The notes below the pieces were generated by a model, which saw only the letters and a program-made list of their open reading frames with translations, was not told the origin of the DNA and searched no databases. Made by a program: the position numbers and the translations under genes. This document shows positions 9,115-17,104 of a stretch of DNA of 64,000 nucleotides, piece after piece. How positions within the stretch are numbered: the stretch's first letter is position 1; each line of letters starts with the position of its first letter. The stretch spans positions 620,001 to 684,000 of the forward strand of contig JABTUD010000002.1 in NCBI GenBank assembly GCA_015075555.1, in the 5' to 3' direction. Source of the DNA: Thermoflexaceae bacterium (lineage in GTDB: Bacteria > Chloroflexota > Dehalococcoidia > Tepidiformales > Tepidiformaceae).

Positions 9115-10311
9115 ATGGCAGGACCGCTCGAAGGCATCAAGGTAGTTGAGATGGGGGTGTGGGTCGCCGGGCCTTCGTGCGCCGCAATCCTCGGTGACTG
9201 GGGGGCGCAGGTGATCAAGATCGAACCGCCCGATGGAGACCCATTCCGGGGCATCTTCGCGGGGCTCCTTAACCTGCCGGCGAACCCGCCGTTCGAGCTC
9301 GACAACCGCGGCAAGCGCAGTATCGCCCTCGATCTCGACAGGGAGGACGCGCGCAACATCGCCCGGGACCTGATCGACTCGGCCGATGTGTTCGTCAGCA
9401 ACATGCGCCCGCGGGTGCTGGCGAAGTATGGGATCGATTACGACACCGTCTCGCGGACGAACCCTCGGCTGGTCTACTGCCAGGTCACGGGCTATGGGCC
9501 CGACGGGCCCGATGCGGACCGGGCGGCCTACGATATCGGCGCCTTCTGGAGCCGCTCGGGGATTGTGGCGAGTCTCACGGTGGAGGGCAAGGAACCACCG
9601 CAGCAACGCGGCGGGATGGGCGACCACATGACCGGCGCCAATGCCGCGGGGGCAGTCTCGGCGGCGCTCTTTGCGCGCGAGCGCACTGGTCGCGGACAGC
9701 GGGTGGCCGTGTCGCTCATCCGCGTTGGGGCCTACATGGCGGGCTGGGATACGAATACGAGCCTGCGATTCGGAACGCCGACGGTGCCTTACGACCGCTA
9801 CCATGCGATGAACCCGATCATCAACAGCTTCCAGGACAGGGACGGGAAGTGGTTCTGGCTCCTGCTGCTGCAGGCGGACCGCCACTGGCCGGATCTGCTC
9901 CGGGCCCTCAGCGCAGAGCGCCTGAACAACGATGAGCGCTTCGCGAACATTCCGAACCGGATGGCGAACGCCGAGGCGCTGGTGCGCGAGCTCGATGCCA
10001 TCCTGACAACCAGGACGCTGGCCGAATGGGAGCCGGTCTTCGACCGGGAGAACGTATGGTGGGCCCCGGTGCAGACGCAGCTCGACGTGATCGCGGACCC
10101 GGTGGCGAACAACGCGGGCGTGTTCGTCGAGGTAGAGAGCCCGGACGGCCCCATGAAGCAGGTGGCGACACCGGCTGACTTCTACGGAACCCCGGTCGAA
10201 GTGGGTGGCTGGGCGCCCGAGCTGGGCCAGCACACGGAGGAGATCCTGTTGGAGCTTGGCTACGACTGGGACCGGATCATTTCGCTCAAGGAGATGGGCG
10301 CGATCCCGTAG
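9115..10311 (+). CDS. CaiB/BaiF family III CoA-transferase
   Basis: 398-residue class III CoA-transferase that moves CoA between carboxylic acids through an Asp-linked anhydride/thioester. The N terminus GPLEGIKVVEMGVWVAGP and the YxxPDGDPFRG segment are typical. The catalytic aspartate is expected in GGMGDHMTGANAAGA. The C-terminal part has the PVxTxLDVIADP segment. Substrate is unknown; the family includes formyl-, carnitinyl-, succinyl- and bile-acid-CoA transferases. Start at ATG 9115 follows a strong GGAGGAGG at 9100-9107; 24 upstream codons in the same frame are not supported. Confidence 0.9.
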   Translation: MAGPLEGIKVVEMGVWVAGPSCAAILGDWGAQVIKIEPPDGDPFRGIFAGLLNLPANPPFELDNRGKRSIALDLDREDARNIARDLIDSADVFVSNMRPRVLAKYGIDYDTVSRTNPRLVYCQVTGYGPDGPDADRAAYDIGAFWSRSGIVASLTVEGKEPPQQRGGMGDHMTGANAAGAVSAALFARERTGRGQRVAVSLIRVGAYMAGWDTNTSLRFGTPTVPYDRYHAMNPIINSFQDRDGKWFWLLLLQADRHWPDLLRALSAERLNNDERFANIPNRMANAEALVRELDAILTTRTLAEWEPVFDRENVWWAPVQTQLDVIADPVANNAGVFVEVESPDGPMKQVATPADFYGTPVEVGGWAPELGQHTEEILLELGYDWDRIISLKEMGAIP

Positions 10312-10398
10312 CAGCACTCCCGTGGCGGGAGCGCAGAGGATGTGCAAGTATCACCGTGCCCGGCGCCCGGGTGGAGGCGCCCCAAGAGGAGGTTCGCG

Positions 10399-10875
10399 AT
10401 GGGCTTTGCCCTTTCGAAGATGCAGCTGAAAAGCGCCGCGTTCGAGCAGGGGGGACGAATCCCCGCGCGGCACACGGGTGAGGGCGACGACGTCTCACCG
10501 GCACTGGAGTGGAGCGACGCCCCGGATGGCACGCGGTCTTTCGCCATCGTCTGCCACGACCCGGATGCACCGCTTGTTTCGCGGGGGACGTACGGCTTCG
10601 TGCACTGGGTGCTGTACAACATCCCGGCTTCGGTGACGAAGCTGGCGGAAGGCGCGGGCGGGTTCACGAGCGGGAAGTCGGACTTTGGCCGGGAAGGGTA
10701 TGGCGGCCCGATGCCTCCCAACGGGCACGGGACGCACCACTACTACTTCTGGGTCTTCGCGCTCAACCAGGCGCTCAACCTGGAACCGGGGCTGAGCCTG
10801 TGGCAGCTCCTGGAGAGAATCGAGCCGCACACGATCGGCATGAATCGCCTGGTAGGGACTTATTCGCGGCAGTAG
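10399..10875 (+). CDS. YbhB/YbcL-type phosphatidylethanolamine-binding family protein
   Basis: 158-residue PEBP-fold protein. The ligand-pocket motifs are present: CHDPDAPL near residue 55, FVHWVLYNIP, and GGPMPPNGHGTHHYYFWVFAL, which carries the His residues of the anion site. Bacterial members are cytosolic or periplasmic with unclear roles; no signal peptide is visible. GAGGAGG lies 7-8 bases before the ATG at 10399, which sets the start. Confidence 0.9.
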   Translation: MGFALSKMQLKSAAFEQGGRIPARHTGEGDDVSPALEWSDAPDGTRSFAIVCHDPDAPLVSRGTYGFVHWVLYNIPASVTKLAEGAGGFTSGKSDFGREGYGGPMPPNGHGTHHYYFWVFALNQALNLEPGLSLWQLLERIEPHTIGMNRLVGTYSRQ

Positions 10876-10905
10876 CAGCCGGGAGCACGGGTGCGGGGGC
10901 GACGG

Positions 10906-10914
10906 TGCTAGAAT
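10906..10914 (+). promoter_or_regulatory. Extended -10 promoter element for the MOSC gene
   Basis: TGCTAGAAT is an extended -10 (TGn plus TAGAAT). It lies 57 bases before the GTG at 10971, which has its own CAGGAGG. No good -35 box, as expected for extended -10 promoters. Confidence 0.35.
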
Positions 10915-10970
10915 CGGCGCCGGTAGGACGCGCGGCCGGTCCGGCCCGCGGCCTGGGCAGGAGGTATCCC

Positions 10971-11804
10971 GTGTCAACGACGCAGGTAGGCGTGGTTCGC
11001 CAGATATGGCGCTATCCCGTGAAGTCGATGCTGGGCGAGAGGCTGGAAGAGGCGACCGTTGGCCCGGGGGGTATTGAGGGCGATCGGGGGTGGGCGCTCC
11101 GCAGTGCGGAGACTGGCAATATCCTCTCGGCCAAGAAGTGGCCACGGCTGCTGGAATTCCGCAGCGGATACGCCGGGGCGCCGGGGGGAGAGGTGACCGT
11201 AGTGCTGCCCGGCGGCGAGAGTGTGCTGGCGAGCGATCCGGGCGCTTCGCGCGTGATCTCCGAAGCGCTGGGCACCGCTGTCGTGCTCGAACGGGCCGCA
11301 GAGGGCGTGAAGTCGAAGGCGGACATCGACCCGGCAACGATCTTCGGCGAGGTGCCCATCGAGAGCATCTTTCCGGGCCACACGCGGGAGACGCTGCCAC
11401 CGGTCTTCAAGCTCCCACCGGGAACATTCTTCGATTCGGCGGCGCTGCACGTGTTGGCGAGCGGGACGCTCGACCATATGCGGGCCCTTTGCGGCGATGA
11501 GACGGTGATCGACACGCCCCGGTTCCGGCCGAACATCTACGTGGAGACGGCGCCGGGCCTCGCAGGGTTCGTTGAGGACGACTGGGCCGGGGGCACGCTG
11601 GCCGCCGGGGAGTGGGTGCGGATCGTGGAGATGCGGCCGGCGCTGCGCTGCGTGATGACGACCCTGCCGCAGGGGGGCCTTCCCCGCGACCCGGCGGTGT
11701 TGCGGGCGGCAGCCCGGCACCACGAGGTGAATGTGGGGACATTCGCGTCCGTCGGCGCACCCGGGCGCGTGCGGGTAGGAGACCCGGTCTATCTGGAACG
11801 CTGA
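10971..11804 (+). CDS. MOSC domain protein (MOSC N-terminal beta-barrel plus MOSC)
   Basis: 277-residue protein. The N-terminal barrel begins VGVVRQIWRYPVKSMLGERL, a hallmark of MOSC-N. The MOSC domain follows with FRPNIYVET and the conserved cysteine in ALRCVMTTLPQ, which in the molybdenum-cofactor sulfurase/mARC family contacts the Mo centre or persulfide. It may be a molybdenum-cofactor-dependent reductase component or sulfur carrier. The GTG at 10971 follows CAGGAGG at 10959-10965; a much longer upstream reading frame overlaps the PEBP gene and is rejected. Confidence 0.87.
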   Translation: MSTTQVGVVRQIWRYPVKSMLGERLEEATVGPGGIEGDRGWALRSAETGNILSAKKWPRLLEFRSGYAGAPGGEVTVVLPGGESVLASDPGASRVISEALGTAVVLERAAEGVKSKADIDPATIFGEVPIESIFPGHTRETLPPVFKLPPGTFFDSAALHVLASGTLDHMRALCGDETVIDTPRFRPNIYVETAPGLAGFVEDDWAGGTLAAGEWVRIVEMRPALRCVMTTLPQGGLPRDPAVLRAAARHHEVNVGTFASVGAPGRVRVGDPVYLER

Positions 11805-11818
11805 CCGGCAAGCCGGCG

Positions 11819-12220
11819 TCAGGCGATGGCCGCGACGGCCTCGATTTCGATCATCAGCCCTTCAGCGGCGAGCGAGGTGACGCCGATGAGCGTGCTGGCC
11901 GGGGGGTCTCCCTGGGGCAGGACCTCCGCACGGGCATCGCGGTAGGCGCGGTAGTCGGCTTGCGAGTAGTTCACGATGTAGATGTTCATCTTGACGATGT
12001 CATCGGGGGTGGCGCCGGCAGCGGCAAGGGCGGTGACGAGGTTGCGGAGGGCCTGCGTGGCCTGGGCCTTGAGGTCGCCCTGGCCGACGATGGCGCCCTG
12101 CTGGTCGATGCCCACCTGGCCGGAAACGAAGATGAGCCTGCGGGCGCCTTCGACGCTGACGGCATGGGTGTAGCCGCGGGGCTGCGCGAGGCCGGGCGCG
12201 TTGATGAGTTCCTTTTTCAT
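11819..12220 (-). CDS. RidA/YjgF family protein, catalytic arginine not conserved
   Basis: 133-residue Rid-superfamily protein (trimeric chorismate-mutase-like fold). RLIFVSGQVGID, DDIVKMNIYIV and the C-terminal IEIEAVAAIA are typical. RidA imine deaminases have an Arg after the Pro-Ala in the PAR(S/T) segment; here that segment reads PPASTLIGV, so the Arg is a Ser. This suggests a Rid1-7-like relative without the 2-aminoacrylate deaminase activity. The gene faces the MOSC gene tail to tail with a 14-base gap. Confidence 0.87.
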   Translation of the reverse strand: MKKELINAPGLAQPRGYTHAVSVEGARRLIFVSGQVGIDQQGAIVGQGDLKAQATQALRNLVTALAAAGATPDDIVKMNIYIVNYSQADYRAYRDARAEVLPQGDPPASTLIGVTSLAAEGLMIEIEAVAAIA

Positions 12221-12404
12221 GGTGCCTCCCGGGGACGGTGAATCGGGAACAATCTACGCCATCGAATGGCGGCGGTCTCGCTCACTGCAGGGGAGGTTGG
12301 GAGCAGAACCGAAGCGGATACTCCGTGTGGCTGTTCTGCTATTGTCCTGCGGCGCGTTTGGTGCGAACCATGACCAATCCTCTTCGGAAAGGCAAAGCAC
12401 CGCG

Positions 12405-14192
12405 ATGGCAGCAAAGCGCCTCCCCTCGCTTTCCAGAAAGACCGTACTGAAGCCGGCCCGTGACGACAGCGAAGTCAAGGAGGCTGGTAAGAGGGCCCTG
12501 GCCGAGGACCGAGAGCCGAACATGACCCACCAGGGGCCCGGCACGGGCAAGGCGGGCGCGGCCGACCCCAGGGCGAGCGCGGCTATCCTCAATTCAGGGA
12601 AGACGTCGACGGCCACGGCGGAGACGAAGGCCCCGGCGGCAAGCTCGAAGACCAGCGAGGTAGAATCGGCCGGCGAGACGATTCGCGACCGGCTGGTGGA
12701 GGAGAGGCTGAAGGCCGGGGCCAGCGGGGATGAGAGTACGGGGAAGCTCACCACGCCCCGCCTGCCGGGGGAGCAATCGGCCGACAGCGGCACGGCGGGT
12801 AGCGGGACCGCGCCGGGGGACGGCAAGGGGGCGACCTCCGGGGGTGGAGGAACGCGGTCGGGCAGCGGCAGTGGCACGGCCGGGAGTGAAAGCGGCGGTT
12901 CGGGGAGCGCGACCTCGGAAGGGGGGAGCGACCCCTTTGGCTTCAACACGGCGCTGGACCGCCTGGACGCTGCAACCGCGCAGGCCCAGTCGCAGCTAGA
13001 TGCCGCACGGCCTGACCTGAAGGGCGGGCTGGATGTCTTCACGTCCACGCCAGGCGCCTCGGCGCCGGAGGGCGGCGCGGGCCCGGGACACGAAGATCAG
13101 CTCGCGGCAGCAGCAGCAGGGAGCAAGTTCGGCACAGCCCGGGAGGCGGACGACCCGGGCGCGGAGCACGCTGCCGAAGTGGCGGGGCAGGTGACCGGGG
13201 GACGGGGATCGACCGGGTCGATGTTCGGCGAACGGCTTGCCGATGCGAAGGCGGACCTTGCCCTGAGCGAGGCGCTGCTTGGCGACGCATCGACGAAGTC
13301 GAGCAGCCCGAGCGTGGCCGATGGGACGGTCGACAACGTAGTTGGCGCGGCGACGGGGTTTGCGGGGGTCGCGGGCTACGTCAGCGGAGGGGCCGCCGCG
13401 GCAGAAGCTGCACTCGCAGCGGGGGCAGTGACGGCAACTCCGGTGGTTGCCGGGGTGGTCGCGGTTGGAGGCGGTTCGTATCTCGCGACCAGAAAGCTCG
13501 ATGAGGCAACGGGAGCAGGCGAAGCCGTGGTCGACGCTGTGGCGGGAATGACCGACTCCCATCATGTTGATGCGATGAAGACCGCCATCGCCGAGCGGAA
13601 TCGCGTCGCGGCCCAGGCCGAGCGCGAAGCTGCCCAGAGCTCCGGCCAGTCCACGGAGCCGGCCGTGGATGGTCAATCGACCGAGCCCGATCCAAATGGC
13701 CAGTCGACGGAGCCCGACCCCAATGGCCAGTCGACGGAGCCCGGCGGCGGAGTTAGGGACCCGGGGAGCCCTGACGGACCGGAAGGGGGGAAGCCAACGC
13801 CGGCCCAGATGGCCTTCCGGGCATCGCTGCGCGAGGCCCTTGGGGCGCCCCGGACGGGCAGCGGCGATATTGACCCCGCGAACAGCGACGCCACCAACGC
13901 CCCCTCGGGGCTGGGCCCATTTGCGGGAGCGGCGAACAATAACCAGGGGCTCATCGGCGATCCGGCGGGACCGGAGTCCTGGGTTGGGGGAACGATGCAT
14001 GCGCCCGTGACGGGGACCGACGTCGACCCTGTCGAAGGCAGCGCCTATACCGGGCCGGCCCTGGGTGGGAACCCGGAAGACGTCTCGTTTGGCTCATCCA
14101 CCCTTCCACTCGACACGCTGCCGAAGTCATCGAGCAGTGACGACGACAGCGACAGCTCGGAGGACGACGAGGAGGAGGACGACGACGCCTGA
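12405..14192 (+). CDS. Low-complexity Ser/Gly/Thr-rich protein with hydrophobic centre and acidic tail
   Basis: Unrecognised protein of about 595 residues. It has a basic N terminus (MAAKRLPSLSRKTVLKPAR), a long Ser/Gly/Thr-rich, probably disordered stretch, and a central Gly/Ala-rich hydrophobic hairpin (around FAGVAGYVSGGAAAAEAA and VVAGVVAVGGGSYLATRK) that could insert in a membrane. A 3.8-copy GQSTEPDPN repeat and a C-terminal run of Asp/Glu/Ser end the protein. No signal peptide is seen. The frame is open from 12201, but that part overlaps ridA, so the ATG at 12405 is used; the ribosome site is weak. Its layout (disordered arms around a membrane hairpin) resembles secreted effectors or scaffold proteins, but this is only analogy. 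Confidence 0.6.
   Translation: MAAKRLPSLSRKTVLKPARDDSEVKEAGKRALAEDREPNMTHQGPGTGKAGAADPRASAAILNSGKTSTATAETKAPAASSKTSEVESAGETIRDRLVEERLKAGASGDESTGKLTTPRLPGEQSADSGTAGSGTAPGDGKGATSGGGGTRSGSGSGTAGSESGGSGSATSEGGSDPFGFNTALDRLDAATAQAQSQLDAARPDLKGGLDVFTSTPGASAPEGGAGPGHEDQLAAAAAGSKFGTAREADDPGAEHAAEVAGQVTGGRGSTGSMFGERLADAKADLALSEALLGDASTKSSSPSVADGTVDNVVGAATGFAGVAGYVSGGAAAAEAALAAGAVTATPVVAGVVAVGGGSYLATRKLDEATGAGEAVVDAVAGMTDSHHVDAMKTAIAERNRVAAQAEREAAQSSGQSTEPAVDGQSTEPDPNGQSTEPDPNGQSTEPGGGVRDPGSPDGPEGGKPTPAQMAFRASLREALGAPRTGSGDIDPANSDATNAPSGLGPFAGAANNNQGLIGDPAGPESWVGGTMHAPVTGTDVDPVEGSAYTGPALGGNPEDVSFGSSTLPLDTLPKSSSSDDDSDSSEDDEEEDDDA
13644..13745 (+). repeat. 27-bp in-frame tandem repeat, about 3.8 copies
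   Basis: Units start at 13644, 13671, 13698 and 13725 and encode GQSTEPAVD, GQSTEPDPN, GQSTEPDPN and GQSTEP. Copies 2 and 3 are almost identical in DNA, which points to recent slippage. Confidence 0.85.
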
Positions 14193-14337
14193 GGCCTGAG
14201 CCCGCCATGGGGTGACCCGGGGCAAGCGGTGAGCGGGATGCAGCCTCGCGTGCCCACGCGCCAACCGCGCGGCATCGAAATCGGTTACGCTGCGTATCCA
14301 CCAACCCCGGGGAACGGGGCCGTGGTGGAGGCGTCGT

Positions 14338-15186
14338 GTGACCGAATGGGCGGCATTGCTGAGGAAGGCGCGCCGGGATATCGGCCTGTCGCGCCCGGCG
14401 CTGGCCGAGAGTGCGGGCGTTTCGGCGCAGACGGTGAAGGCGTACGAGCTCGGGTTTCGCCGCCCCTCGCGTGCGCTGCTCGCATCGCTGCTGGACGTGC
14501 TGGAGGTGGACCGCCGGCTTCGCAACGAGATCCTGGTGGGGGCCGGGTTCGCCCCGGATGGGGAAAGGCTCGGCCCGCACAACCCGGACTACATGTACAC
14601 GGTCGATGAGGCCCGGGCGCTGATTGCGGGCCTCCCGTGGCCGTCACACGTCACCAGCGAGCTGATGGAGGTGGTGGCCGCCAACCGCGTGGCGCAGCGA
14701 CTCTGGGGCGTGGACCTTGAGCACGAACTGCTCGGGCCGGTGGAACGGAACCTGGCGACTTTTGCGACCAACCCTCGCTTCGCGGACCGGGTGACGAACT
14801 GGGATGCCCTGGTCGCCGTGGCCATTGGTGTGCTGAAAGGACACCACCGGGGCGCAGTTCCCCTGCCGGAAACGGCGACAGCCTACTTCGCCGCGGTGAT
14901 AGAGCGCGTGTTCGATGGGAACCCGCGCTATGTGCGGCGGTTGCTTGACCTCTGGGATCGGGTTCCGCCCCGCACGGCGAAGATCCGCTGGTTCTACGAT
15001 GTCCACTGGGCCGACCGGGTGGCTGGCGAGATGCGGTTCAGAGTCTCGGTAGCGGTGGCAGACGAGCCTGGTGGCCTGATGTTCCATGACTGGATCCCGG
15101 TCGATGCCGAAACGTTGACCCGGCTGGAAGCAGTGATGCGCGGCTGCGGGACTGAGGATGCGGCAGACGCCGGGCCAGCTCAGTAA
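14338..15186 (+). CDS. XRE-family regulator with MmyB-like ligand-binding domain
   Basis: 282 residues. The N-terminal helix-turn-helix is LRKARRDIGLSRPALAESAGVSAQ...YELGFRRPSRALL (residues 5-50). The C-terminal part, starting near PDYMYTVDEARALIA and including MEVVAANRVAQRLWG, matches the PAS-like MmyB ligand-binding domain found in actinobacterial XRE regulators. GTG start 6 bases after TGGAGG at 14326-14331. A TACGCT hexamer at 14286-14291 may be its -10 box. It lies between the low-complexity gene and the Hsp70-like gene and overlaps the latter tail to tail by 7 bases, so it could regulate either or itself. Confidence 0.83.
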   Translation: MTEWAALLRKARRDIGLSRPALAESAGVSAQTVKAYELGFRRPSRALLASLLDVLEVDRRLRNEILVGAGFAPDGERLGPHNPDYMYTVDEARALIAGLPWPSHVTSELMEVVAANRVAQRLWGVDLEHELLGPVERNLATFATNPRFADRVTNWDALVAVAIGVLKGHHRGAVPLPETATAYFAAVIERVFDGNPRYVRRLLDLWDRVPPRTAKIRWFYDVHWADRVAGEMRFRVSVAVADEPGGLMFHDWIPVDAETLTRLEAVMRGCGTEDAADAGPAQ

Positions 15187-17021
15187 CCCGAGGCGGGAAG
15201 GTTCGCGCAGTTACCGCTCCCGGCGATGACGGCGTGGCTGGCGCTGGCGACTACAACGCACATCTGCTGGGCGCCCTGGGGCCGGTTGTCGGGCATGTAG
15301 CCAGCGAACGGGCTGGTCCCGGCGTAGTCCATCCCGGCCGCCGCCGGGGCGGTGTTGAAGTAGAAGTGCAGGTGCTGCCCCCCGAGCGACGGCGTGAAGC
15401 CGGAGACGGTGAAGGCGACCTGGTAATGGTTTGCAGAGAGTGTCACGCCCGTGATGGCGGCCGACGCCGGCGCTGTGGTGGCGGTCGGGGGAGGGGTGGT
15501 AGGGGTGTAGGCCGGCGTCACCGTGGGCGCCGGGGACCTGGTGGCGGTGGGACTTGTCGTGGGTGTGGCGGTTGCGGCCGCGGCACTGGCGGCAGCCGTG
15601 GTGGCGCTCGCCACTGCCGAGGGCGGGGACGTGGCCTCGGCGGTCGCCGTTGGGGTGTCGCTGGCGGCCTGGACGCGATCGCCGTTGTCGCCGCCATCGC
15701 CGCGAAGGAGGAGGACACCGAGGCCCGCGGCAATCGCGGCAGCGGCGGCGAATCCTGCGAGAGCCATCAGCAGCCGGCGCGGGGGAGGTCCGAACCCGCC
15801 GCTCAGACCGGCCGGCGCAGGGGCGGCAGATGGGGCTGTCAACGCCATAGCGGCAGCGGGTGCTGGAGTGGGGTCAGGCAGGCGCTCCCGTTGCCGGGCT
15901 TCCGGCAAGGGTGGCGGAGGGGCTGAGGCGGGCACACTCACCGGTGCGGCGCTCTTGCTTAGCTGATCGCGGCCGAAGATCGCGGCGCCAAGGGCGATGG
16001 CGTGCTTGGGATGGGCATCGATAGCGGTCGGGCGGCAGGTGGCCTCACGCACGAGGGCGCCCACCAGGGGAATGCGCGAGCTGCCGCCAACGAGCAGGAT
16101 GCGGTCGACGTCTTCGAACTTGAGCCCGGCACTTCGCACGGCGCGCTCAAGGGCGGCGGTGGTCTCTCTGAGGCGGGGCCGCACGATCTCCTCGAACTCT
16201 TCGCGGGTGAGCCGCACTTCGGCCTGCAGAGAAGGGAGGAGGACAGGGATGACGCCCTCTGTATCGGAGGAAAGCGCTTCCTTGGTCTCGCGGCACTCTT
16301 CGCGGAGGCGGTTGGCGGCGGCGCGCGCGGCCGGGTCGGCGTGGTCGAGCCTGTCGAGGGCGCCGCCGGTGGCTGTGTTGACAAGGCCCAGCACGGCCTG
16401 GTCGAAGTCGATTCCGCCGAGCCGTTCGAGGCCTTCAGCTTCGCCAAGGAGCTCGAAGCCATCGGCGGTCTTGCGGAGCACAGCGGCATCGAAGGTGCCG
16501 CCGCCGAAATCGTAGACGGCAACGACAGCGCCCGGTTCGAGGCGCTCCTGGTCAGCGTAGTGGATGGCGGCAGCCTCGGGTTCGCTGAGCATGGCGACCC
16601 GTTCGATGCCTGCCTGCCGTACGGCCTGGCGGAGGAGGTCGAGCTTGTAGGGGCCGTAGCTGGCGGGATGAGTGACGACCACGAGGGTGGGCGGCTCGCC
16701 GCGTTGCTGGACGACCTGGTCGATGACGCTGCGAAGGAGGTGTGCGTAGAGCGCTTCGGCGCCGTAAGGGGTGCCGCCGAGGAGGAGCGGCACGGGGTCG
16801 CCGAGGCGGCGTTTGAACTCGCGGGCGGTGCGCGCGGGCTCGGTCTGCGCCCGCCGGTCGGCCGCCTCGCCTGTGAGCACCTCGCCATCAGCGCGGAGCA
16901 CTACCACAGAGGGGATCGAGGCGGCGCGGGAACCGAGCTGGAAGATCTCCTTCCGGCCGTTCGCATCGACCGCAGCCGCGGTATAGGTGGTGCCCACGTC
17001 AACACCGATGACGTAGCTCAC
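15180..17021 (-). CDS. Membrane-anchored Hsp70-like ATPase without substrate-binding domain
   Basis: 613 residues. Residues 1 to about 350 form an actin-like Hsp70 ATPase: GVDVGTTYTA (phosphate 1), VYDFGGGTFDAA (phosphate 2), LLVGGSSRIPLV (adenosine). The usual DnaK substrate-binding domain is absent. It is replaced by a Pro/Ala linker, one membrane span (about 417-439, LLMALAGFAAAAAIAAGLG), a Thr/Pro/Ala-rich stalk, and a C-terminal domain of about 90 residues with HLHFYFNTAP and two cysteines, expected outside the membrane. GTG start 7 bases after GGAGAGGAGG; a longer frame to 17069 is not needed. Divergent from the dynamin pair, 83 bases away. Confidence 0.88.
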   Translation of the reverse strand: MSYVIGVDVGTTYTAAAVDANGRKEIFQLGSRAASIPSVVVLRADGEVLTGEAADRRAQTEPARTAREFKRRLGDPVPLLLGGTPYGAEALYAHLLRSVIDQVVQQRGEPPTLVVVTHPASYGPYKLDLLRQAVRQAGIERVAMLSEPEAAAIHYADQERLEPGAVVAVYDFGGGTFDAAVLRKTADGFELLGEAEGLERLGGIDFDQAVLGLVNTATGGALDRLDHADPAARAAANRLREECRETKEALSSDTEGVIPVLLPSLQAEVRLTREEFEEIVRPRLRETTAALERAVRSAGLKFEDVDRILLVGGSSRIPLVGALVREATCRPTAIDAHPKHAIALGAAIFGRDQLSKSAAPVSVPASAPPPPLPEARQRERLPDPTPAPAAAMALTAPSAAPAPAGLSGGFGPPPRRLLMALAGFAAAAAIAAGLGVLLLRGDGGDNGDRVQAASDTPTATAEATSPPSAVASATTAAASAAAATATPTTSPTATRSPAPTVTPAYTPTTPPPTATTAPASAAITGVTLSANHYQVAFTVSGFTPSLGGQHLHFYFNTAPAAAGMDYAGTSPFAGYMPDNRPQGAQQMCVVVASASHAVIAGSGNCANLPASGY

Positions 17022-17047
17022 TGTTCCGCCTCCTCTCCAGCGGGCGA

Positions 17048-17053
17048 ATTGTA
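17048..17053 (-). promoter_or_regulatory. Candidate -10 element of the Hsp70-like gene
   Basis: TACAAT on the minus strand lies 26 bases before the GTG at 17021, leaving a leader of about 20 bases with GGAGAGGAGG. The shared 83-base gap holds divergent promoters for this gene and the dynamins. Confidence 0.4.
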
Positions 17054-17064
17054 ACGCCTTGTGC

Positions 17065-17094
17065 TTCACAGAGGACGAGGCGATGGGGTACGCT
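17065..17094 (+). promoter_or_regulatory. Candidate promoter of the dynamin pair
   Basis: TTCACA, 18-base spacer, then TACGCT at 17089-17094, ending 10 bases before the ATG at 17105. There is no ribosome site, so the transcript would be leaderless or nearly so. Confidence 0.4.
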
Positions 17095-17104
17095 CAGTGC
17101 CCCT

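Noticed and set aside
10509-10970. N-terminal extension of the MOSC protein
   Set aside because: This part is the PEBP gene in another frame; a strong CAGGAGG supports the GTG at 10971.
15234-15966. Plus-strand Gly/Arg-rich frames opposite the Hsp70-like gene
   Set aside because: They are the antisense of its Thr/Pro/Ala-rich stalk, which gives long open frames by composition.
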